This document shows, one piece after another, positions 10,901 to 22,832 of a stretch of 64,000 nt of DNA. The position numbers and the translations under genes are program-made. Each line of letters starts with the position of its first letter. The first letter of the stretch is position 1. Below the pieces are notes generated by a model, which ran no database searches, was not told the origin of the DNA, and saw only the letters and a list, made by a program, of their open reading frames with translations. This DNA comes from Phallus indusiatus (lineage: Eukaryota; Basidiomycota; Agaricomycetes; Phallales; Phallaceae): contig JAQFWX010000046.1 of NCBI GenBank assembly GCA_027605045.1, positions 62,001-126,000 on the forward strand, read 5' to 3'.

Positions 10901-13277
10901 TAGGCGGACAATAAGAGCACACTTTTCGAAAACTGTCAACGCCCCGAAATCGAGATGAGACATGTAATTGCGTGGATTAAGTCCGCTTCTTCGTGCTACA
11001 TCAAAGCCCAAGTCGGCAAGTTCATACTCTGTCACGCCAAGCCTTTCTGTGGACAGAAATTGCGACAGGATATCATGGGCATCTCTCGGTGCAATTTCGC
11101 GAATGGTAGATCTCCTAACTTCCAAAAATCGCTCCGCAAAGTTTTGAGCTGCTTCGGCAAGAACATTGAGAACATATCCTTTTCCGTCGAGTTTAGGAGG
11201 GTTTTTCAACCTGTCTGGAATGTTGATTCGTCCACCATCTACAGAAAGGGAATGGAGCGCGTTTAACTCTTGACATTCGGCACTCATTGCTCCGTTTGGA
11301 CTGGCTATGACCCATTTTCTGTGCAAGGCGGATACCCGTGCAAGGTCAGACCTAGAAAATACTCAGTGAGGACATCGAACTTCACAGTCAAATTATGAAG
11401 GAGACATACGCATTGTAAGATGCAAAGTGACGAGCTAGGTCTTCTCGGGTTACATTTCTCGGAGGGGGCGATTTACCTTCGGGGTATGTGTAGGACTTGA
11501 ACATGTATTTCGTCAACGAAAAACAGTTTATTATCAAAATAAACACTATCATACCTCCGCTACTTTAGGGGGCATGATGTCCGGATCAAACATAACAAAG
11601 TATTTGTCGCCATCTACCAACCAGTCGGGTCAATTATTTAAAGTAAATAGAGAAAGAAAGAAGTGTACTACCAAGATCGCCGCCGGAGCTCATGGATGGT
11701 GCTGCGCGCCGACCTACGGTGGGGAAAACAACACAATCCACGAGATGAGCCAATTTTGGATGAGAAACAGCTCGAAGCTTCAGGCAGTCTCCAGGGTGAA
11801 GACAAGGATTTCTGACGATCAAAACATCGATGTTTGTAAGTGTCGTGGCTCCTTTCCGTGGCTCCATGATTCGCACGTGTACTTGGCCTTCTTTAAGAAC
11901 CTGATATGGATCGCAAACACCAAAGAGGAGTCTAGACTTGTGGATGATTGTCCTCGTGCGATAGTTATCCTTCTTTTTGAATGATGCGATCTCCGAACTT
12001 TGAAGCGCTTGAACGTCTTTTTGAACTTTGACGCTGTCTAGACCGTCCAATAAAACACGTTCAGCCAGCTCATAACTGCGAAGGCTACATAAAAAATCGA
12101 AGGCGACTTCCCACTCCACTGATGCCCTTGCGATCCAGTCGAAATATTGCTGTTGTTTGCGTTGAAACTGCTCTGTTGTGACGCCCAAGCTTGCCAAAAG
12201 AACCACGATGTCGTCATTAAGGCGACCATAGGCGTACGGAACGGAATGGTCGACGACGGAGAAAATGTTATCGCCTGTTGCTGTAAACTTTTTCTGGCTG
12301 GCGCGAAAGGCTACTAAAGTCTCTCGTCGAGCATCGAGATCTGGATGAAGCATTAAGACGCCCTAAGATGAATTGGCATATTAGTGCAAGCAATAGCGCT
12401 GTGGACATTCGCGGACCTTATATCCTTTATATCTACCGAAAGTGTCAGTGAACAAAGTCCAGTAAACTAATCAAACTCATACCGAATTTGATAGACTGTG
12501 GGCGTATAATTCTTTCCATGAAATCGAATTTGCTTGTGTTTTGCAAGTAGCATGGCTTGTTTTCGTGAGATTAACCCACAACCGTCCGAAAAAAGTTGCC
12601 CGTTCATGGTGATATCTGAAATGTCTTTTGTGTGTTTTGGATCAAGAGTCCAGTCAATGGAAGCTTCCGAGAATAATAGGCCAATTCGTTTGGCCTCTAT
12701 TCATTGAGAATGGTCAAGTACTACAATCAGAATGAATATTATATGATACGTACTTTTGGCGGCATTCTTGATGTTGTCGAAATCGCCGAGACGTGAAATC
12801 CTTGTGTCGATTTCTTCGTCATTCTGTGCTTCTCTTAGAAAGCAGCTTCGTCCCCTCTAGAAACGTATTCTATAGTTACTTCAGTTATTCAATGAGATAA
12901 ACGTAGATATTCACCAATTGGGAATTGCTGTGGCCATAAAACCGATATTGTTTGCCATTAAGAATCAATCCGGCTTTGAACAGGTTGATCATGTAGTCCC
13001 TTGTAACGGCCAATCCCGAGTCAGGAAATCTGAGATCACCGAATGTGGCTAGGATGAAATTTGATGGATCGTCGCCATGCAAAATCCGATTCTTGGGGAA
13101 CGCAATGAGTTGCAGAGTGATGCCGGTGCTTTTGAAAGAGATCATCTTTCCCATCTGACGGTTTCGAGAGGTGGGAATGGGGACATTTCTAAAGTTCCAG
13201 GCCTCATCGTTGGGGTCAGGTTTTTCTCGGAGGACAGTTGTCATGTTGGTGAAAAGCTGAGGAGGGACTGAGATCAA
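7991..13277 (-). CDS. RNA-dependent RNA polymerase fused to a UPF1/SDE3-like helicase (helicase core deleted)
   Basis: The 5' part encodes an RNAi-type RNA-dependent RNA polymerase, which copies single-stranded RNA into double-stranded RNA for silencing. It has GKQYRFYGHSNSQL near 12920 and the region DVLIVRNPCLHPGDCLKLRA near 11800. The catalytic motif is GGDL, interrupted by an intron and completed as DGDKYFVMFDPDIMPP near 11600 (DLDGD intact). The frame continues through introns, including 10188-10232 with acceptor AATAG, into GRLNRTPVIDMEIHVISNRD and then a long exon (8752-10015) ending TLIWGPPG. The next exon completes Walker A (GPPGTGKT) of an SF1 helicase. The 3' end keeps STIDGFQGRE (motif V), RRLNVAWTRPK (motif VI) and a stop at 7991. 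Between STHN (about 8585) and SSAFPWPIN (about 8540) roughly 150 residues with motifs II-III are missing and the frame changes. No ATG is in frame upstream of 13277, so the N-terminus is unresolved or lost. Confidence 0.8.
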
Positions 13278-13460
13278 TGGGTCACGCGGAATATAATTTG
13301 TACGCTTATCATATCGTTCTCAGAAGACTTTTGCAATATGGTGCCGGAGCGCTCGAGTATGACTCGAGTTTAAGTTTAGAGTTTGAACCTGAGCTGAGAA
13401 TAGATTGGACCCTCTTCTCGTTTCCTCTTAGGTTCTTCATAGACAACACCATCATTGGAT

Positions 13461-14111
13461 ATGAAGACATCTAGACCTAGAGCTGTCTTTATCGTTGGGC
13501 CTTCGTCCTGCGGTAAAACGACGACATGTGATGCGCTTGCACACCATTATGGAATTCCTGCTTCTCTTCACATTAAAGAAGTCGCGCGTACAGTCATGAG
13601 AACCCAAGGTTTTAGCAGGAAGAATGTGGGAACGTTCGATATGCAGAAAGCAATCTTGGACGCGCAACTTGAGGCGGAGAAGAGGGCACGAGAAGAGGCA
13701 GATAGAAATGTGAAGAAAGAATCGCTCATCTTATTCTTGAGTGATAGATCGGCGCTGGATCCTGTCGTTTATGCAGGAATGGAAGACACAGCGGCCGCTG
13801 CAGCCATGGAGAGGAAATTGATGTTATCCGAAGGATTGCAGCAAGCTATTCAATTCTATAGAAGCTCTTTATTCGGTGAGAAAGATGGTAGAATTTAGGC
13901 TTACCCAGTTTTCTGATCACTTAGACGACTCCAAGTTCTCCTGCCTTTCGTGAAGGAATGGGTGTATGATGATGGGGTGAGAACTTTGGAGGAACCGGAA
14001 AAATATTCTCGTAGGATGCGGCGAATGATTGAACGGTTCAATATTCCCTGCATTAGAATTCCAGAGTCTTCCCGGGATCTTCAGGTCAGGCTTGCAATAG
14101 TGGATACCTAG
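13461..14111 (+). CDS. P-loop AAA/kinase-like ATPase, possible frame break at the exon junction
   Basis: The first exon starts at ATG 13461 and carries a Walker A motif, GPSSCGKTT, near residue 15, then IKEVARTVMRTQGF and LSDRSALDPVVYAG. This arrangement is typical of small fungal AAA-type P-loop proteins of unknown substrate. A GTGAGA donor at 13876 and a CTTAG acceptor at 13924 define a 49-base intron. The expected continuation (VLLPFVKEWVYDDGVRTLEE, then IPESSRDLQ) follows in the second exon, but the canonical junction puts it out of frame by one base. Either a frameshift mutation, an unseen splice choice or a sequencing error explains this. It diverges from the polymerase-helicase gene with under 200 bases between them, so they probably share a promoter region. 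Confidence 0.65.
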
Positions 14112-15050
14112 TATGTATCAGTGGCTAAAAATGCATTATTGACACTCAGATAGTTTTGATGTAGTTTGCGAAAGCTCGTTGCTGAAAATAAATCAGACAG
14201 TGAGACAGACATTCACGACTTGAAACCACAATATTTATCCCACTTATGATGACAAACACGAAGGTAATACCGACGTTAGCTGTGGAACTTTAGTATATAT
14301 ATGACATACTTATTATATCTATTGTTACAACTTTCACGAGCGACATGAGTGCATCACATACCAGTGCATACCCGTTGCTACGACTTTATAGAAAGAGCTC
14401 AGCCAGCGCTGAACAAGAATCTGATCAGAAATTTTGAAAAGTCGCTTCGTAAGTAGTTGGTCCAGTGAGCACCGAGAAGGGGAATTGACACCGGACGTAG
14501 GTGCCGAAATTTAGCGATAGGTCTTCAAACGCATCCCTTTTAACGAACCATCGATTGGTCAACCGCCGATTAATTATCGTCCTGTTCATCATCTTCTTTT
14601 TGTTGGCGAAGTTGACCTTATGGTTGAGTTGACTTTCTTGTTTGTGTGTTTTATTGTAACCCTGGCCAAGCTTTTGAAACTCCGAACCGAGCTGTCAACA
14701 ATAGGAGCATTGCTGTGCTCACCGGCAACACACACTCACCCCATGGCAATTTCAGCGAAACAAACGAAAGATAAAGGATGCGCTCGGTTCCCTTTTCTGA
14801 CTGTACAACAAACGACAATCAATTCTCTGTCAATTATCCACCCAGCCGCTATACCAAAAGACTCCAGGTTGAAGTGCGGTTAACCCCGACGGTTGTTTTT
14901 TTCTGTAATCGGTAATGCTGAGCAAACAAAAGAGGCCAGAGAAGATATAGTCGCGACAATTCAAGTAGGTTATCAACATACTTGCCCTGGTTGCTTTGTA
15001 CGCCCCCGATTTGTCGCAGTTTTCTTTGTTTCGCTCTTTTCTTCCTCTAA
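14112..15050. other. intergenic region
   Basis: About 940 bases with no convincing gene. A plus-strand frame at 14620-14883 begins with a hydrophobic stretch but has no partner exon or recognisable domain. I see no repeat or RNA gene. Confidence 0.35.
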
Positions 15051-15524
15051 ATGCCACAAAGCCTCCACAGTGTCCGTACATTCATTGATGACGATGTATA
15101 TACGCCCGAAACCGCGAGAGCCGAGGCTAGGCTCGATACTAGGTCCAGACGAAGACGAAGTACACGATTCTTTGAGATGGTTGGGCAAATCGTTGCGCCA
15201 CCACGTTGTATTAGAATTGAAATATCCTTCACTGATACGACAAATGTGAACGAAAATAGTTGGGAAATCTATCCATTCGAGTGAGTCTTCCGCATTCAAA
15301 GCATTCACTAACAACCCTAAAGCTATCTTTTTGATCATAGTATGCTAGAACGCCCCAGTAGTGTGGCCACACAGGAGGACATGAGAACATTCCTCAGGTC
15401 GACACCGTCTTACCATCGAAGTAGACGAAAATGGAAGTTGCGTAAACTCTTGAGAAGGGCTGCGCATGTACTTCCCCGTCAAATCGCCCGACGGAAGGAT
15501 GGTCCAAGGAGAGGGAGAGAGTAG
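15051..15524 (+). CDS. hypothetical protein, weakly supported
   Basis: Two frames join cleanly across an intron with a GTGAGT donor at 15282 and an ATCATAG acceptor at about 15339. The first contains FFEMVGQIVAPPRC and ENSWEIYPF; the second starts MLERPSSVATQED and is Arg/Lys-rich to the stop at 15524. I recognise no domain. Both strands are open over much of this stretch, so the strand is not certain; the good splice pair is the main evidence for plus. Confidence 0.25.
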
Positions 15525-15760
15525 GAAGGGACCTATGGGTCCAGGATACACATCATCGTTCACGCGTCCAGTGTCCATAATATTACTTTGACTCTTGGGA
15601 CATTGTTCAATTATGCCTCTCATTATTAATTTCGTCCACTATCTCATATAATCGTCCAAAACAGACCTTTTAGATGAATAAAACGCTTACACGATGACTT
15701 TTTACAAGTTTACGAATAAGGCACCCATTTTCCTACTCTTCAACTTAACTCGAAGTTTAT

Positions 15761-16828
15761 ATGGCTACGTTCTCTCCTTGCTATGTTACACTTCCAGGAA
15801 ACTTTCGGTACAAAGTTAACGAAACCACATATGCAGAATTCTATGGAAAACCCACGAAACCCTGTCTTGGAATTATGAAAATGTTGCGATCACTATCGGT
15901 GGCGGCCGCGTCACTTTGCGCCAGAACACACGTAGCGCAATACTATGAAAGATCAAATAGTCTTCCTTCCCTTCCCCATAATTCCCTCTCTCCACGATAT
16001 TCAAGTAAGGATTTCAAGTCGAGTTATATCTCTCCGTCATGTACGGAATTCGGGGAAAGAAGGTAAGTCTGCCAAATTTGATAACGTTTTATATCCAAAC
16101 CCGAAGTTCCTGCGATCTAGGCAAACGGCTTTTATCGAACATGAATATGTGTCTTATCAGAACAATGCTCTCCACAAATTGTTTGTGAAAAATCCCTACA
16201 AGGCCGAAAAGCTACCTTTTGCGACCAATACACCGTTATGGTCCAAGATTCTCAGCAACACATCCACCATATCAACGAAATCTTCGCTTAAAAAAGAACA
16301 TAGGAATGGAAAGTGAGAATAATAATGCATTAAATTATGGTTACATACATTCATACTTTGAAAGGACTCATCATTCTAGCTCTGCCCCAACTTTTGGAAA
16401 AGCTGAACCTCTCCGGCGTCCACGGGTTCTCAAGAAAAAACGGCCTCAGCCTAAAGTCAAAAATCGTAAATTAAGGAAGGTTAAAAAATTATATTCGTAT
16501 GATTCTTGTGAAAACCAAACACCCGCTTGAGTGCTGACTTTCTGACCCTAGATGCAACGTAGTATACGAAACGACGATGAAGGGCTCCGTGATCGAATTT
16601 TGTACGGGGACCAAGAAAGTCGTATGGGAAAACCCAGAAGTCAACGGCAAATATGTCTCATTTCTCCCTTCTATAACGGAAACGAAGAACAAGGATGAGT
16701 TATTCCGTTGGCAAGGTTCTGTGAGAGGATACCCCAAGAGGACATTACCACAATACACAGTTGCAGTCGAGGCCGCTGTTATGAAACGCGAGAAGAAGCT
16801 GTCTCGGTGGTGGAAAGTGTTTGGATGA
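15761..16828 (+). CDS. hypothetical multi-exon protein, weakly supported
   Basis: A chain of plus-strand frames: 15761 to about 16060 ending at a GTAAGT donor; about 16122-16310 with FIEHEYVSYQNNALHKLF; about 16290-16480, very basic (KKKRPQPKVKNRKLRKVKK); and about 16550-16828 with GSVIEFCTGTKKVVWENPEV and a Lys/Arg/Trp-rich end (KLSRWWKVFG). The last piece looks most protein-like. I recognise no family, and the exon joins after the first are not firm. It could be the 3' end of a gene that includes 15051-15524. Confidence 0.25.
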
Positions 16829-17107
16829 AATAAGATTAATGAGAATATATGCACTCGTAGGAACTCGTAGTTCATCAATAAAGCCTTTGGTGAATTCCGA
16901 AATGAGCTCCGCCTAGGCATTTGCCATTCAAAATCTGAAGTAAACGGACTGATTCAGTGGGGAGCGGGTTTAACAGCAACACAGAGTATATTTATTCCAC
17001 AATGATACTAGCACAAAGTTTAAAGCTTAGAAATTGATTTCTTTGATTGTCTACAATCAATTTAAATACGTCAGCCGGAAGTACGGATAGTTGTAATCCT
17101 CGCCGAT

Positions 17108-18375
17108 TTACCCGCAGAAGACATCTAGAACTCCGATCCAGACATCCACATCGAAGTACTCGTACCAGAGATGTCCAAATGAATAACTAGGAACCTGCCC
17201 TCGCTTAGAACCTATGGATACGAGTCGAGCTTGTGGGCATGCTCGAAGGATTTCTTCTGCCATGCAAAACGGGACGACAACATCGTCCACGCCATGAATC
17301 ACGAGGATTTTTGTATGTGGCTCGATTTCCGCCAAACGGTTGACAAAAGAGAAATTAACGAGCTGAAGGGGAAAGTTAGGTCGCACGCGCACAGAGTTTC
17401 AGCGAGGTAAGTTTACCATTTTACGCTGTTTCACTAGTAAATAGTTTCCATAATCCTTGAGAACCGACGAAGAGCAAAAGGAAGGGATGTTACTTACTGA
17501 CGGTCTTGAAAGGTCTAACCATTTGGATCAATAATGGGATGTTTTAAACATGAAAGCTAGTCTCAAAATACCTATTCCTGAGAGAATTCTCCAGCCACAC
17601 TTTGTATCTTTCCTGATTTTCCGGTGCAGCGATCCATTTGGCTCCCAAGGAAGCTTCAACAAGTGGCCGGACAACATCTAGTTGTTGACCTTCCGGCTTA
17701 GAGCTTGAGCTATCACCGACTCCCGCCGCCTTAGGAAGAGGTTTTGGGTAATACTCTGGAGGAATAGGGGATGCAAAGCTTGCGGTAATAACTGCATGAC
17801 AAATGGAAAAAGGCAATGTAATCGGAGTAGTAGGATGCACATGGAAAAGTAGCATTTGCTGCAGCACCGCACCTAGATTAATTAAAAAGAGAGGTCGACG
17901 CTCATTTTCTAATAATTAAACATACCACCCATAGAAAGCGCTACGACATCGATTTCGGGCCATTTAAAACTCTCGATGAGAGCAATCGCATCCCGGGCTA
18001 ATAATTCAAGACTAAGCTTATCGTCATTCGCGGGAGTGGAGAATGTAGATAGCCCGATTCCTCTGAAAAGATATCACAAATCCCTAGCTTAGAGCTAGAC
18101 AACAAAATGCAAACCTAAAATCAAACGTCAAAACTGACACGAACATCGTTAATTATTCATAGTATGATAAAACCGAATAAACGAATAAACATACCCATTC
18201 GTGTTTTGATAAGATGGGGTAGTAATCGCGCCCAATCATCTTTGGTACTAGCAACACCGCCGAAAAGGACAAGCGGTCGGGTTTTGGTCTCTTCGTTGTA
18301 TAGATGCTCTTCCCCATAAATATCATATGCAATTCGTGCACCGTCCGATAGGTCAAAGTACTTCTGCGTAGACAT
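17108..18375 (-). CDS. alpha/beta hydrolase (paralogue A)
   Basis: Alpha/beta-hydrolase fold protein, probably a cytosolic esterase-like enzyme of unknown substrate. It begins MSTQKYFDLSDGARIAYDIYG at 18375. An oxyanion-side segment VLFGGVASTKDDWARLLPHL follows. A short exon VLTFDFR, then GIGLSTF leads to the nucleophile elbow ALSMGG near 17940. The C-terminal exon has the acid in LVIHGVDDVV and the histidine in FGHLWYEYFDVDVW, with the stop at 17108-17110. Gene order within the protein and splice positions match the two paralogues at 21444 and 23427, although it is on the other strand and more diverged. All three catalytic residues are present. Confidence 0.82.
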
Positions 18376-20195
18376 TATTCGTTTGATCTGCTAGAAGCTG
18401 TCGGGTATGCGAATAAAGTGTCTCCTTACGGCGAGGAACGACCGCATCCACGTGACAGTCAACCTTAAACCCGGCGCTCACACGATTGGTTTCACTATTT
18501 CAAAGGCAAAAAAATTGTTAAAATTTTTTGAAAGGATGACGGAGAGGATGGCTTAAAAAACAATTAACAACAGCATGGCATTGAAGCAAGGGTCAACAAC
18601 CGTACAAACGTCGAGGAAGTGACCATATTACATAAGTATTGTCACAGTTTTCTTTCCTTCGCGGCAGCTTTTCTCTTAGGTTCGGCGCAAGCCGGTGAAC
18701 TTCAGGTTCACACGTTCAAAGAACGGGCTTGGAGCAAATGCTTCCGCTGAAGGGGGTAGCGTTTTCGAGGATTGTGAATTATTCTGTAAATAAATTTTGT
18801 ATACAATATCACAAAAATAAACTACATATATATTGAAATTTTTTAGAGGTATAAACATTATTTCTGCATTTACGTGGATCACACAATTTCATGGTTAAGT
18901 TGGATGAGCGTCACGCGGAATGATCACGACACGCCGCCTCCAAAAAAAATCCCAAAGACTCACACATTCTTGAGATGATTGAAATAGTGAATCCGGACGA
19001 GTTTCGATAAGACACAAAGATTAAATTCATACCAAGTTATTTAAGAAACTGCAATCTTCTAGACAGCAAAATCACGTGATTTCTAAGCTTGAACAGGCTT
19101 GACGCTAAGTTTATTCACTGTTAAAACCCTGTAAACGTTGGAATAGAGGAAAAAGTCGTGTATATTATGGAAGAACCTCATGGGAAAAAAATGTATTTGT
19201 GAAGGTCTCAAGATATGTAGCGATTTGACGAGGGGCGCGACTATTTTCTGTTCCAGGATCACTTTGATAAGCTGGAGACGAACGGGTGAAGCATTTTCAA
19301 AATTTAATATAATGAATAATAAGATAAATAACATGTTTTTTACAGGTTTTGAACGAAAAATAAGGTCAAGATGTAAATAAACGGATAAAATGGAAAAAAC
19401 TGATTGCATGAAAAAAAACGCTCCGTACCTAAATCCTAATTTCCTCCATTTCCGCCGCTAAAACGCGAAGTATTTCCGGACCAAATATATCTTTACATAT
19501 CTCCTCTTCAATATGTTCCACATCGATAAAGTGCAAAAATCAACGAGGAAGACGGTAGAGACAAAAAGGCTACCCCCCTTTGAGGTCGAGTTTGCACCAA
19601 GCCCCTTTTCTGAACGCACGAGAACGATGTCACGGTGACTGACTGAGTCTCAATTCGGAAAAGCGGCTTGGCACGAACCTACTTTTCTCTGGCTTTGCAA
19701 CTGGTTCACTGTTCCGTTCCAGTGGATCGCGGTCAATCCTCGATATTGCAACTGGTTCACTGTTCCGTTCCAGTGGATCGCGGTCAATCCTCGATATTGC
19801 ATACGTCAAAACTTAAAATCTCGGAGACATTGACTTTGAATCATTCAAATTGCATAACGCCACGTTTGGAGATGATTTACCGCGAAATCGGCTAATCATA
19901 AATTTGTTCTCGCCGAAGCTAACCGTTCTAATTGTGAGATTTGCCATAGCTGCGTAATTATCGATGTTTGCCATTCTCCTTTCTTCACTCCACACAAACT
20001 AACACGAATGCTCTTCATAGTTAGACTCCATGCTCAAGAAGCTGTGGCGAGCAAACTGCTGGCGATGTCACGAGGCTTTTATTCGAACACCCTGGAGAAT
20101 ATAGCAGAGTCCAGCTGAAAAAAATTTCGGGAATGACTTTTATGTTTAAATAGGATCGTTGTTCCTAGTCTCGACATTGCAAGACTTCATCTGCT
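18376..20195. other. AT-rich intergenic region with a tandem duplication
   Basis: About 1.8 kb without a recognisable gene. Frames at 18676-18882, 19083-19409 and 19668-19895 have no domain. The only clear structure is the 51-base perfect tandem duplication at 19695. The last 200 bases should hold the GH12 promoter. Confidence 0.4.
19695..19801. repeat. perfect 51-bp tandem duplication
   Basis: A 51-base unit beginning TTGCAACTGGTTCACTG is repeated exactly twice (19695-19745 and 19746-19796), followed by the first five bases of a third. Because 51 is a multiple of three, the copies stay in the same frame. Each unit holds a small inverted motif, ACTGG...CCAGT. Perfect identity suggests a recent duplication. 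Confidence 0.9.
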
Positions 20196-21180
20196 ATGAA
20201 GATATTTACTATTTTTGGCCTTTTCCCAGTTGTTCTGAGACTCGTCAGATCATCTCCAATTAAACAAGATATCGACACTTCTATGGTACGTATTTTCATG
20301 TTGTTTTCGAGAACCACACTGAGCTATAACTCAGCACTGTGGTCAATGGGATACCGTCACGGCTGGTAACTACTCGCTTGTTCTTGATCAGTGGGGTGCT
20401 TCTGGCGCGACATCCGGCACCGATTGTGCTCAAATTGTCAGCCTTAATGGGAATACCGTATCTTGGAAGGTCAAATAAATCCATGCAATCCTTCGTATTA
20501 TTGCTTAAGGATTACTCAATTCTTTCAGGTTACTTCCAACTGGGTCGGTGGAACCGGTGTGAAGAGCTTCACCAACATACAACTCAACACGGGCATAAAT
20601 AAACAACTCAGCGCAATTAAGAAGATGCCTGTACGTTCAACTGTTCATTTTGATAATTTTGACTTACTAAAGCAGACTAAAAAAAGACCATTTGGGACTG
20701 GTCCATTTCATCCACGTCAATTGTTGCTGACGTAGCGTTTGATATGTTCACGTCTAACTCTCCAGGGGGCTCCAACGTGAACGAAATTATGATTTGGCTC
20801 GCCAACTTCAATGCGGGACCCATTTCTGCGCAGTATGGTTCGAACGGACAGCCTGTCCCCGTTGCGTCTAGTATCAGCTTGGGGGGACACACATGGAACC
20901 TGTACAGCGGCTCTAATGGAGCGAACAATGTGTTCTCGTTTCTACCTACCTCTGGAACTGTAACGAGTCTTAATACTGATATATTCCCATTCTTCCAGGT
21001 AAGTATGGTTTATTTTAATACTTGAGCTTCTGATTTCTACGAGTGACATATCCGCAGTACTTAATTGAACACGAAGGCGTTTCGTCTTCTCAGTATCTTA
21101 TCACGGCACAGGCCGGCACGGAAGCGACGAGCGGCAATGCTACATTGACAACAAGTTCTTATAGTCTTGCTATCGAGTAA
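20196..21180 (+). CDS. secreted glycoside hydrolase family 12 endoglucanase/xyloglucanase
   Basis: GH12 enzymes cut beta-1,4-glucan or xyloglucan with two catalytic glutamates. The ATG at 20196 opens a hydrophobic signal peptide (MKIFTIFGLFPVVLRLVRS). The mature part contains CGQWDTVTAGNYSLVLDQWG, then TSNWVGGTG. The nucleophile region NEIMIWLANFNAGPI is near 20790, and the acid/base region AGTEATSGNATLTTSSY is close to the C-terminus, with a TAA stop at 21178-21180. Four introns are visible (donors near 20286, 20470, 20630 and 20998). Length of roughly 245 residues fits the family. The neighbouring hydrolases are unrelated in sequence. Confidence 0.88.
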
Positions 21181-21390
21181 AGACCACCTATCAATGTAAT
21201 TTGTAACCGCACAACGTATTTACCGTTATTGACAACTGTATTGAGCCACAAAGAAGGCATAAACTTACACCGAAGCAATTGAATGGCAAACGAGCGGACT
21301 TTTTGGAACAAATAGAAGAATCCGTTAGACATACGTCAAACTCATATTCTGAATATGCATCACGTGTACGATAATGTTTGGGGTAGGCAA

Positions 21391-21397
21391 TATAAAG
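21391..21397 (+). promoter_or_regulatory. TATA-like element of hydrolase B
   Basis: TATAAAG lies 47 bases before the ATG of the hydrolase at 21444. Position and sequence fit a core promoter; function is inferred. Confidence 0.4.
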
Positions 21398-21443
21398 ACA
21401 TTGGGATGCAGCCCCAAATCACACAATAAGCCATACTGGCTCA

Positions 21444-22732
21444 ATGTTCGAGTCAGAATATCTGATTTTAGAAGATGGCACTAAAATTGCTTACACTGTA
21501 CATGGGAAGGAGCATCTGTCCAAGAAGCAGACTTTGCCGCTTGTTCTCATCGTCGGCGCGGCTTGCACCCAAATCGATTGGGCGCGACTATTGCCCCATC
21601 TCATCAAAAAGCGGACGGGTAAAGCCTTCTTATACTAATTTTCTTTTGATCTGAAACAAATATTCTTTTTTTTCCCAAGTTTTGACATTCGATCATAGGT
21701 TTGTCTTTGTGGTTATTCTTTTGTAGCTGTGACAATTCAATAGCGTTTTCAAGGGGATTAGGCTTATCGACATACTCTGACCCAAAAGTACACAACAAGG
21801 TCAGCATTGACTTATTGGCGGGAGATGTAGTTGCCCTCATAGAAAAGCTTGGATGGCGGGACATTGATATTGTAGGGTTTTCTATGGGTGGTAGGAAGAG
21901 TGAAGTTAACCTTATCAGTGATACGAGCTTATGCAAGACCAGGTGTACTTTTGCAACAGATTTTGATTTTTCACAGGCATCCCACCAACCCCCATAAATT
22001 ATCTTTTCGCATTCATCACGCCTTACTCGGGGGAACGTATGCGTCGTCTGTTCCAATGAAAGATTACGACACACAATTGTCAGCAGCTGATAGTGGCGAT
22101 AGCGATCGACAAAAGTCTTATTCAGAAAATCTAAGAAGCATATTCATCCGCGACATTTTGTATTATTCATTCAGCCCTAAATGGATGTCCGCGCCTGAAA
22201 ATGAGATGCGACTCAATGCATGGAAAACCAATGCCTTAATTAACCGGTAAGCATCTGAGTGAATTATAGTAAATCTTCTATAGCAACTCACAAAAGGCCA
22301 TCTACAGCCCATTAGACGTTGTTTGTAGGTCCAGTCGTTTCAAATGGAATATGTCTACTAATAATCGTCACTCGAAGTCGAGCAGCGCAGAATGGTAAGT
22401 AAGCTTTGATACACGCCAAAATGTTTTCAGCTAATGAAATTTGGATTATTTTCCAGGTGTCTAAATTCTCTTTCGTCGATGAGCTGAAATATATAGATCC
22501 GTCCATAAAGGTCCTAGTCGTTCATGGTACCGATGATCACTGTGCTCCATTCAGCTGCGCTGAAGAGATTTTGCGAGCGTGTCCCAACGCCAAGCTAGTG
22601 ACCATTGGGTTAAAACGAGGACAAGTCCCTAGTTATGCTTTTGGACATATATGGTTTGAATATTTCGATGTAGAGGTTTGGGTTGGTGTTATCGAGTCAT
22701 TTTTGGATCAATGTACTAGCACAAAGCTGTAG
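21444..22732 (+). CDS. alpha/beta hydrolase (paralogue B, tandem copy 1)
   Basis: Near-duplicate of the gene at 23427. It starts MFESEYLILEDGTKIAYTVHG and has the conserved CTQIDWARLLPHL. A small exon VLTFDHR precedes GLGLSTYSDPK. The nucleophile motif is GFSMGG near 21880, the acid is in VVHGTDDHCAPF and the histidine in FGHIWFEYFDVEVW, with a TAG stop at 22730-22732. The intron before GLGLSTY must use an AAG acceptor (TTTTCAAG) where paralogue A uses CAG. The exon covering about 22325-22440 is hard to place. Substrate unknown. Confidence 0.8.
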
Positions 22733-22832
22733 AGATTTTTATGCTTGTGTTACAAGGACGAAAGAATTAAGAAATGTTTTAGTACGTAGCATCAGCAGAA
22801 GACACCCTGCGAAAGGTCCGGTCACCTACTCC

